Source of the DNA: Dehalococcoidia bacterium
GTDB taxonomy: Bacteria > Chloroflexota > Dehalococcoidia > DSTF01 > WHTK01
Reading direction: 5' to 3'
DNA: 46,760 bases
NCBI GenBank assembly: GCA_009377745.1
Contig: WHTK01000002.1
Location: 1 to 46,760, forward strand
Below the pieces are notes generated by a model. That model saw only the letters and a list, made by a program, of their open reading frames with translations, was not told the DNA's origin and did no database searches. Made by a program: the position numbers and the translations under genes. Below, piece after piece: positions 40,712-46,760 of this stretch. How positions within the stretch are numbered: position 1 is the first letter of the stretch; each line of letters begins with the position of its first letter.

Positions 40712-41636
40712 ATGACACTGCCGAAACGCACGCTGGGCCGCACCGGCTTGGAGGTCACAACCCTGGGCTATGGGGCGATGGAGATGCGCGGCGCTCCCGC
40801 CGGCGCTGAGATCTCAGACGAAGAGGCCGATCGCGTCCTCAACGCCGTGCTCGACGCCGGCATCAACTTCATCGACACGTCGATCGACTACGGCTTCAGC
40901 GAGGAGCGCATCGGCAAGTTCATCTCCAGTCGCCGCGCCGAGTATTACCTGGCCTCGAAGTGCGGCTGCGTGCCGGGAGCGCGAGGCGAGCACGTCCATA
41001 CGGCAGAGAACATCCGGGTCGGCGTCGAGAACAGCCTGCGACTGCTTCAGACGGGCTACCTGGACCTGGAGCAGTTCCACCGCAGCCTCACCCGTAAGGA
41101 ATTCGAGGTTGAGGGCGCGCTGCAGGAGTTGCTCAAGCTGCGTGACGAGGGCAAGGTGCGCTACGTCGGCGTCTCCGGCACGCTGCCCAACCTCGACGAG
41201 CAGATCGGCATGGGCGTCTTCGATGCCTTCCAGATACCTTATTCGGCGCTACAGCGGGACCACGAGGACGTCATCGCGCGGGCTTCCGAGGCCGGGGCCG
41301 GGATCATCATCCGCGGCGGCGCGGCCCGGGGCGCCCCGACCGACTGGGATCGGAAGACCTACTACATGGTCCCGCCCGACACTCTGCGCGACCGCTGGGA
41401 GCTGGCCCGCCTGGACGACCTGCTCTCGGACGGGATGAGCCGCATGGAGTTCACCCTGCGCTACACGCTGTCCAACCCCCACCTTGACACGACGATTATC
41501 GGCACCAAGAACCTCGACCACCTGCGGGACAACATCGCTGCGGCCATGAAGGGGGCCGCTGCCGCCGGACGTGATCGAGGAGGCCCAGCGACGTTTGGCA
41601 GCGGCGGGGTCGGCGCCGGGGCAGCAGGGCCTGTAG
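40712..41636 (+). CDS. Aldo/keto reductase with frameshifted C-terminus
   Basis: ATG at 40712 with AGGGAGAG upstream. AKR features are TLGRTGLEVTTLGYGAMEMR, Asp/Tyr of INFIDTSIDYGFSEERIGK, Lys of LASKCG, His of LEQFHRS, and LSNPHLDTTIIGTKNLDHLR. The catalytic tetrad is complete. After IAAAMKG the frame runs into Gly/Ala-rich sequence to 41710. The neighbouring frame gives PLPPDVIEEAQRRLAAAGSA and a stop at 41634-41636, the normal end of such proteins. Removing one G from the run at 41551-41555 restores it. The active site is upstream of the shift, so the enzyme may work either way. Cofactor NADPH is likely for the family. Confidence 0.88.
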
Positions 41637-41802
41637 CCGGCAGTGCGGGCACGCCGGCCGAGGCACACGCCGGGCGGCTGATAGCGCGTTTCAAAATTCG
41701 TCCCGTCTGAAAGATGCCAGAAATTAAGGATTTCGGCTTTCCTATAGAGCCCTAGGATTACAGGTATTAGGCATCGTCTTCTGTTGCCACGCAGGAGAGA
41801 GC

Positions 41803-43170
41803 TTGGGCCGGAACCTATCCATCACGGTTGCACTCTTTCTGGGCATCTTCGCCCAGTTCGTGGTGGTCTTCGCTGCCCAGGCCGACGGCCCGCTGGATAA
41901 GCTGAGCAAGGGCTTGTCAGGCACGGTTGAGACCGTCGCCAAGCCCGTAAACGAGACCGTCGAGGGTGTCACCAAACCCACGACTGAGATAGTTGAGGGT
42001 GTCACAAAGCCCACGACCGGCACCCTCAAGACCACCACCGAGCCGGTTGGTAAGACTCTCGAAACCGTGACGAAGCCGGCCGCGGAGACGTTGCAGACCA
42101 CGACGCAGCCGGCGAGCCGGGCCGTGGAAACGCTGACAGCCCCGGTAACGGATGCGCTGAGGCCGTCGACCCAACCCGTGACGGATACAGCCACGCGGAC
42201 AACCCAGCCGCTGGTAGACGCGGCCGAGCCCATCTCTCAGCCGCTAACTCAGACCCTGACCAGTGTCACCCAGCCGTTCTCGGAGACGGTTGGCGGCGTG
42301 CTCCAGCCTGTAACGGTGCCGGTCGTTGAGCTGACCAGGCCGCTAGTCGAGACCGTCGCCGAGGCTACGGCCCCTGTACTGGACGCAACTAAGCCCATCC
42401 TCACGCCGGCTATCGAAGCGCTCCAGCCCCTGATCACGCCGGTGATCGGTGTCGTGACGCCGCTGCTTGAGCCGGTCGTCGAGGCCATCGAGCCCCTCCT
42501 CGGCCCGATCGAAGACCTAGTCACACCGGTAATCGAGCCGGTAATAGAAGTCTCCCAGCCGGCCGTTGACCCAATAATCGAGGTGCTCCAGCCCGTCATC
42601 GACCCGGTGATCGATCCCATCCAAGATGTGCTGCCGCCGGCCCCCGGCCCGGTCTTAGAGCTGCCACAGGCCGGTCCCGTCCCCACTCTGCCACCCGCCG
42701 GCCCGGTTGCGCCGCCGATTGCGGGCGTCATCACGCGGCCGCCCGCGACCGTCTTCTCGCCGGCCTCGACCGGCCAGTCGATCCGCCAGTCGGCCGGCGT
42801 CCCGGCCATCAGCCTGGTGAACGCCATCGGCCGGCCCAGCTTCCTCAACGATTCGGGAGGCGCGGCCTTCGAGCTCGCAACCGCGACGCCGGCTTCCAGT
42901 ATCGCCATATCGGCGCGAGCAACCGGAGCGGCGCAAGCGGCTTCTGGTGGCGATGCGTCCGCCCCTCCCTCTCAAGCGCCGGTCTTCCTAACCCAGCTGC
43001 TAAGTTTTATCTCGCGCGGCCTCAGCCCGCCGGACCGGTCAGATTGGCCCGCCGCAACCCTGCCGGCTCTTTTCGCGGCGCTGCTGGCGCTGGGCTTCTT
43101 CCTCAAACTGTCGATTACCGAGGCATCACCTCGCACCTGGCAACCGCGTCCCGTAATCCCCCCTATCTAA
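41803..43170 (+). CDS. Surface-type protein with 22 eleven-residue repeats
   Basis: 455 residues; TTG start at 41803 with GCAGGAGAG upstream. A signal peptide (SITVALFLGIFAQFVVVFAA) is followed, from residue 41 to 282, by 22 consecutive eleven-residue repeats. Each has Pro at position 8: TVETVAKPVNE, TVEGVTKPTTE, IVEGVTKPTTG and so on. The early repeats are rich in Thr, Glu and Lys; later ones gain a second Pro at position 4 and become Ile/Val-rich (VLQPVIDPVID). A Pro-rich link, a Ser/Ala-rich region and a C-terminal membrane helix (ATLPALFAALLALGFFLKL) follow. The layout suggests a wall- or surface-bound rod ending in a C-terminal anchor. No known family was recognised. Confidence 0.8.
   Translation: MGRNLSITVALFLGIFAQFVVVFAAQADGPLDKLSKGLSGTVETVAKPVNETVEGVTKPTTEIVEGVTKPTTGTLKTTTEPVGKTLETVTKPAAETLQTTTQPASRAVETLTAPVTDALRPSTQPVTDTATRTTQPLVDAAEPISQPLTQTLTSVTQPFSETVGGVLQPVTVPVVELTRPLVETVAEATAPVLDATKPILTPAIEALQPLITPVIGVVTPLLEPVVEAIEPLLGPIEDLVTPVIEPVIEVSQPAVDPIIEVLQPVIDPVIDPIQDVLPPAPGPVLELPQAGPVPTLPPAGPVAPPIAGVITRPPATVFSPASTGQSIRQSAGVPAISLVNAIGRPSFLNDSGGAAFELATATPASSIAISARATGAAQAASGGDASAPPSQAPVFLTQLLSFISRGLSPPDRSDWPAATLPALFAALLALGFFLKLSITEASPRTWQPRPVIPPI
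41923..42648 (+). repeat. 22 tandem 33-base coding repeats
   Basis: The DNA codes for residues 41-282 of the surface protein in strict 33-base steps, with no insertion or deletion in 22 units. Bases have drifted far, so the repeat is clear in protein rather than DNA. Neighbouring units 2 and 3 are the closest pair (VEGVTKPTT twice). Confidence 0.85.
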
Positions 43171-43288
43171 GCCTCCTCAGCCGCCGGCCGGTCCTTAAGC
43201 CGTAGGCGGCCACCTGCCCGAGTAGCGGCAGGTCTGACAGCGGTTATCCGTAGTCATCCGCGCCTCTGTGCGCGAGGAGGCTTAAGTC

Positions 43289-43408
43289 ATGCAACTACCG
43301 ATTCTCAACCTGAAGAAGCGCCGCACCCTCAAGGAGCGCGGACGCCGGCTTCGCCGGTTGTCTCTCAAGGCGCATCGCCACGGCGGCCAGCCGTTAGGAG
43401 GCGGCTAA
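43289..43408 (+). CDS. 39-residue basic peptide coupled to degenerate GGDEF gene
   Basis: ATG at 43289 with GCGAGGAGG six to fourteen bases upstream; stop TAA at 43406-43408. It begins MQLPILNLKKRRTLKERG and ends HRHGGQPLGGG, with twelve Lys/Arg in 39 residues. The stop shares a base with the next gene's ATG (TAATG), and that gene's GGAGG lies in this gene's last codons. The strong ribosome site and the tight coupling argue it is translated. The central RRLRRL stretch could bind nucleic acid or lipid. Not recognised. Confidence 0.65.
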   Translation: MQLPILNLKKRRTLKERGRRLRRLSLKAHRHGGQPLGGG

Positions 43409-44016
43409 TGACCGCCCGGGCCACCTGGCGGTCGCAGGACGCATTGCCACGGGGCCACCAGGACGGGACGGCAGCGCTCGGACCGGACGCCGCTGTGCCG
43501 GCCCGATCCGGCAACCGGCGAGGGGATCTGCCCGGCTCGTTCACCGCCCTTCTGGACCCGGCGACTGCCTGGTATCGCCGCTGGTACTTTCTTCTACGTC
43601 TGGACGAAGAACTGGAGAAAGCCCGCCGTACCGAGCGCCCCACGGCGGTGATCGGGATCAAGCTACCGATTGCCGCCTCCGGCCTCGTGGTGGGGGTGAG
43701 CGACCGCCTGAGAGGACGCCTGGCCTGCATCGCCAACGCGGCGCTGCGTCCCGGCGATTTCCCGGGCTGCATCGGCGACGATCAGTTGGCCGTATTTTTG
43801 CCCGGCACGGACTGGCTGCAAGCCCTGCCTCTCGCCGAGAAGCTGGGCCAGGAGCTGAATGCCTTTTCGCCGCGGCTGGGTCTCGCGGTCTTTCCGGCTG
43901 ACGGCCGGGACGCCCTCGAGCTCCTCCTGGCCGCGACTGAGGAGGAGCCGAAGCCGGCCACGCTTATCGACTTTGAGGCTTACCACCGGAGGGGTGAGCT
44001 AGAGTACCTGCTCTGA
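43408..44016 (+). CDS. Degenerate GGDEF-domain protein
   Basis: 202 residues; ATG at 43408, coupled to the basic peptide. Residues 50-185 keep the outline of a diguanylate cyclase: FTALLDPATAWYRRWYFLLR, LDEELEKARRTERPTAVIGI, DRLRGRLACIANAALRPGD, and LGLAVFPADGRDALELLLAA (the usual SIGIA...PxDG region). The active motif is GCIGDDQLAVFLPG, where GGDEF has become GDDQL, so catalysis is unlikely. Such domains can bind GTP or c-di-GMP or only hold partners. The N-terminal 45 residues are disordered (Arg, Gly, Ala-rich). A hairpin separates it from the converging GT-C-like gene. Confidence 0.75.
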   Translation: MTARATWRSQDALPRGHQDGTAALGPDAAVPARSGNRRGDLPGSFTALLDPATAWYRRWYFLLRLDEELEKARRTERPTAVIGIKLPIAASGLVVGVSDRLRGRLACIANAALRPGDFPGCIGDDQLAVFLPGTDWLQALPLAEKLGQELNAFSPRLGLAVFPADGRDALELLLAATEEEPKPATLIDFEAYHRRGELEYLL

Positions 44017-44025
44017 TCTTCCCGC

Positions 44026-44060
44026 GCCCGGCTCGCCCGTCCGAGACGGATGAGCCGGGC
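44026..44060. terminator. Hairpin between convergent genes
   Basis: GCCCGGCTC at 44026-44034 pairs with GAGCCGGGC at 44052-44060, and an inner CCGTC/GACGG stem extends it. No T-run follows, so its role as a bidirectional terminator is tentative. Confidence 0.45.
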
Positions 44061-44088
44061 ATCCTGACACGCTACCGGCGGGGTGAGA

Positions 44089-45567
44089 TTAGGGGCCCTC
44101 ACCTCTCGCCGGGGCGTGTCTCGCCACAATGCCGGAGCGCGTGCCCGGCTGGGCATGACGCGGGCGCGCTGCGAGCGCCGTCAGCGCCTCTCCGTGAGCT
44201 CGCAGCGTCAGGCCAAACAGCGTGGCGATGCCGATCGTGAGCCAGGCGATAGTCAACAGGACCGTCTCCAGACCCCAGGCCGTGTACTGCGGAAACAGTG
44301 GCGCCGTAATCTGAAAGACGGTCGCGTTCATGTCGAACGGGTCCACGGCGAGCCTGATCTCCTGCGACCGTGACGCCAGGATCAACGCCCCTGTGACAGC
44401 CAGGGAATAAACGCCGAGTAGCGCCATGCCTGCCCGCAGCAGTCGCGGCAGCGCTTCGATCAGCGCCACGATGACGAGCACGAACAGCGGCAGGACGGCG
44501 AGCAGAGTGCGTCCCGGGAACCACCAGCCCATCATCGTGATGGCGACAAAGGTAGCGATCAGGACCTGGGCGCCGATCAGCGCCGCAACCGCCCAGCCGA
44601 GACGGCCCCGCGCCAGCAGCAACGGCAGCGCCGGCAGGATGAAGAGCAGCAGCGGCGCCCAGCGGCCGATGCCAAAACGCCTGTCGATGAAGAGCCCCCA
44701 GACGCGATAAGCCCGGTCCTCGATGCTGATGTGTGATTGCAGCACGTCGACGGCGGGCGCGCCCTCGTAGACGGTGTTGATGCTATAGGGCGTGAGGTCG
44801 CCGAAGATGGCGTAGTGGGCCCATACGTAGGTCGCGCCGGAGACGGCAGCCAGCGCCAGGAACCCGCCTCTACCCTCCATCGAGGCGCGGGAGAGGAAGT
44901 AAACGCCGATGATAGCGCCCAACGACACGTACTTGATCCCCAGCCAGGCCAGGGCGCTGAGCAACGTCGCCAGCAGCAGGCCGTCCAGCAGGTTGCCGGG
45001 CCGGCCGCGCACCAGCAGAAGCCCGAGCACCAGGCAAAGCGCGGCGGGAAACTCCGGATAGACCTCGGTGCTGTAGACGAAGGCAGTAGCTGAGAGTCCT
45101 ATCGTGGCTGCCGCCAGCCATGAGAGCAGCGGCAGTCCCGTCTCGCGCGCGGCGAGGACGTAAGCCAGCGACATCGTCAGGGCCGCGAGGAGCAGCAGCT
45201 GCGCCTGAGCGCCCCTGAGGCCATCCAGCGCGAAGCCGGGCATCAGCAAGACGGAGAGGCCCGGATCATGGGGACTGACCAGGCGTCCGTCCGCGGCCGG
45301 GACCATCTGCTTCCAGAGGCCGGCAGGATGGTCGAAGAAGGATCGCCAGGACTCGCGCTCGTACTGGTTGCCCAGGTCGAGGTCTCCGTCCTGGAGCAGG
45401 CTCTGGGTCGTCACCAGATAGAAGGGCTCGTCACCCGTGATCGAAGAGCCATTCGTAGCACGCAGTCCCACCGAGAGCGTGTAAACGGTCGAGAGCAGCA
45501 GGAAGATCGATACCGCCCCGAGGAGCAGCGGCCGGGCTCGCGCCGAGGCTACGATGGTTGAGACCAC
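44089..45567 (-). CDS. GT-C type multi-pass membrane protein (glycosyltransferase 39-like)
   Basis: 492 residues; GTG start at 45567, eight bases after the ATPase gene's stop, so in the same operon. A first helix (LLLGAVSIFLLLSTVYTLSV) leads to an outer loop with SITGDEPFYLVTTQSLLQDG, the Asp-Glu motif typical of GT39/GT-C enzymes, and HDPGLSVLLMPGFALDGL. About ten more helices follow, including QLLLLAALTMSLAYVLAA, WAPLLLFILPALPLLLA and TLLAVLPLFVLVIVALIEAL. GT-C enzymes move sugars from lipid carriers; the acceptor is unknown. The short C-terminal tail is basic. Placement behind an iron-type ABC gene is unusual. Confidence 0.75.
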   Translation of the reverse strand: MVSTIVASARARPLLLGAVSIFLLLSTVYTLSVGLRATNGSSITGDEPFYLVTTQSLLQDGDLDLGNQYERESWRSFFDHPAGLWKQMVPAADGRLVSPHDPGLSVLLMPGFALDGLRGAQAQLLLLAALTMSLAYVLAARETGLPLLSWLAAATIGLSATAFVYSTEVYPEFPAALCLVLGLLLVRGRPGNLLDGLLLATLLSALAWLGIKYVSLGAIIGVYFLSRASMEGRGGFLALAAVSGATYVWAHYAIFGDLTPYSINTVYEGAPAVDVLQSHISIEDRAYRVWGLFIDRRFGIGRWAPLLLFILPALPLLLARGRLGWAVAALIGAQVLIATFVAITMMGWWFPGRTLLAVLPLFVLVIVALIEALPRLLRAGMALLGVYSLAVTGALILASRSQEIRLAVDPFDMNATVFQITAPLFPQYTAWGLETVLLTIAWLTIGIATLFGLTLRAHGEALTALAARPRHAQPGTRSGIVARHAPARGEGP

Positions 45568-45574
45568 GGTCCGC

Positions 45575-46600
45575 TCAGCTCGCCGGGAAGGCGAAGACGT
45601 CTCCCCTGACCACCACGCCGACTCGCTGGCCGGGCGGGAGTTGCGGCGTTGCCAGCAGGCGGATGTGCAGCAGCGTGCCGCTTTCGAGCCGCACGGTCAG
45701 CATCTGGTCGTGGCCGAAATACTCGACGCTGAGCACCTCGGCCGGCGTCCCCGTCTCTTCGGAGAGCGCCAGGCTTTCGGCGCGGATCATGACGTCGGCG
45801 ACGCCCTCGAAGCCCGCGTTCACCTTGAGCTGGCCCAGCTCGCACTCGACAATCCCGTCACGCACCGTGCCAGCGAGAAAGTTCGCGTTGCCCACGAACT
45901 CGCCAACGGCGCGGCTGGTTGGGTGCAGGTATATCTGGCTCGGCGAGCCGGTCTGGAGGACCCGGCCGTCCATCATCACGGCGACCTCCTGGGCGACGCT
46001 GAGGGCTTCCTCCTGGTCGTGCGTGACGAACAAGGCGGTGATGCCGATAGCGTGGATCAGCTGCTTGACCTCTTCGCGCACGCGCGCCCGGATCGAGGGG
46101 TCGAGGTTGGAGAAGGGCTCGTCCAGGAGGATCACGGACGGCTCCGAGGCCAGCGCCCGCGCCAGCGCGACACGCTGCTGCTGCCCGCCGGAGAGCTGAT
46201 GCGGCAGCCGCGACTCCAACCCCTGGAGTCCGACCAGCGCCAGCAATTCGGCGACGCGGCCGCGCTTGTCCGCGCCCCTGGGCAGACCGAATGCGATGTT
46301 GGCGCCGGCGTTCATGTGCGGGAAGAGCGCGAAGTCCTGAAAGACCATCGCCACGCGGCGCTTCTCCGGCGGGATGAAGGTGTTAGCAGCATTGAGAAGG
46401 CGGCCGTCCAGCTCGATCTCCCCGGCGTCCGGCGCTTCAAAGCCGGCGATCAACCGCAGGAGCGTCGTCTTGCCGCAGCCGCTGGGGCCGAGCAGCGCCA
46501 TAACGTGGCCCTGCTCGACCTCCAGGCCGGCGCCATCTACCGCCACGGTCGGGCCGAAGCGCTTGACTACGCCGCGGCAGGTTAGAAAGGTGCTGCTCAC
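45575..46600 (-). CDS. ABC transporter ATP-binding protein, FbpC/PotA type
   Basis: 341 residues; the GTG at 46600 overlaps the permease stop (GTGA). Walker A is GPSGCGKT at 38-45, the Q-loop VFQDFALFPHMNAGANIAFG, signature LSGGQQQR from 136, Walker B VILLDEPFSNLD (Asp160, Glu161) and the switch His194 (FVTHDQEEAL). A TOBE-like C-terminal region (EYFGHDQMLTVRLESGTLLH) regulates or binds. The layout is that of the iron(III)/thiamine/spermidine importer class (CUT1-like). With the permease before it this is the energising subunit; the binding protein should lie outside the window. The GT-C-like gene follows in the same direction. Confidence 0.92.
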   Translation of the reverse strand: MSSTFLTCRGVVKRFGPTVAVDGAGLEVEQGHVMALLGPSGCGKTTLLRLIAGFEAPDAGEIELDGRLLNAANTFIPPEKRRVAMVFQDFALFPHMNAGANIAFGLPRGADKRGRVAELLALVGLQGLESRLPHQLSGGQQQRVALARALASEPSVILLDEPFSNLDPSIRARVREEVKQLIHAIGITALFVTHDQEEALSVAQEVAVMMDGRVLQTGSPSQIYLHPTSRAVGEFVGNANFLAGTVRDGIVECELGQLKVNAGFEGVADVMIRAESLALSEETGTPAEVLSVEYFGHDQMLTVRLESGTLLHIRLLATPQLPPGQRVGVVVRGDVFAFPAS

Positions 46601-46760
46601 TGGTCCAGCCTCTCTCTGCGTAGCATGAGGAAAACGGCCGCCCCGGACAGCGCCACCAGCACCAGCGCCGGCACCGCCGCTCTGGTGAAGAACGCCTCGG
46701 ACGAGGCGGACCATATCTGGGTCGCCAGGGTGTCATAGCCGATGGGGCTCAGGAGCAGCG
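46597..46760 (-). CDS. ABC transporter permease C-terminus (partial)
   Basis: Only the last 54 codons are inside the window; the stop overlaps the ATPase start. The fragment LLLSPIGYDTLATQIWSASS, then EAFFTRAAVPALVLVALSGA and AVFLMLRRERLDQ matches the end of FbpB/ThiP-type permeases, where 'LL.P.G..TLA..IW' precedes the last helix. It forms the channel for the ATPase next door. Confidence 0.8.
   Translation of the reverse strand, partial: LLLSPIGYDTLATQIWSASSEAFFTRAAVPALVLVALSGAAVFLMLRRERLDQ

Overview
The window is GC-rich, densely coded bacterial chromosome. The gene set suggests Chloroflexota, perhaps a Dehalococcoidia/SAR202-like lineage. Pointers are a DUF5667-headed anchored protein, a delta-60 repeat lipoprotein, Tat-exported family 5 binding proteins, a small zinc ribbon, PRC-barrel and YvlD-type proteins, and many one-off catabolic oxidoreductases. 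The phylum is inferred from gene content, not from a marker gene. No rRNA, tRNA, CRISPR array, transposase or phage module was seen.

Layout. 0-7 kb: an anchored Cys-rich protein, a small secreted protein, a delta-60 lipoprotein behind a near-consensus promoter, a cupin, a PAS-GGDEF-EAL protein split by a frameshift, and an LmeA-like lipoprotein-like anchor. 7-13 kb: an accessory stretch where short genes (YjbR-like, frameshifted amidohydrolase, NMT1/THI5-like protein, two VOC proteins) alternate with gene-free gaps full of interspersed palindromes, duplicated repeat modules and an 8-bp tandem array. 13-20 kb: a divergent catabolic locus, with TPP enzyme, MmgE/PrpD and ABM monooxygenase on one strand and TcuA, TcuB and an SDR on the other. 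20-26 kb: a bicupin, the deletion remnant of a Tat-exported binding protein, DppB/DppC-type permeases, and a full-length family 5 binding protein. 26-31.4 kb: TPR-2OG oxygenase, D-2-hydroxyacid dehydrogenase, lone molybdenum hydroxylase large subunit, cupin. 31.4-34.1 kb: overlapping GAF-PAS-PAS-LuxR regulator and histidine kinase. 34-41.7 kb: small membrane or housekeeping genes, ApbE, a Rieske oxygenase, PRC-barrel, YvlD, zinc ribbon plus a micropeptide, MpaB/DUF2236, and an aldo/keto reductase with a frameshifted tail. 41.8-44 kb: a wall- or surface-type protein with 22 eleven-residue repeats, then a 39-residue basic peptide coupled to a degenerate GGDEF protein. 44-46.7 kb: a GT-C-like membrane protein behind an FbpC-type ATPase and the end of its permease.

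How the genes fit together. The strongest functional unit is the 13-20 kb locus. TcuA and TcuB together oxidise a tricarboxylate such as tricarballylate and pass electrons to the membrane. MmgE/PrpD family members act on 2-methylcitrate or cis-aconitate. The TPP enzyme and SDR could process the products. The many cupins, VOC proteins, Rieske, 2OG, MpaB and molybdenum enzymes suggest a heterotroph that attacks varied oxygenated or aromatic carboxylates.

Four genes (starts near 1487, 4422, 8347 and 40712) have good protein continuity across two frames, each with the break in or beside a G or C run. Assembly error is the simplest explanation, so none of the four should be called inactive without read-level checking.
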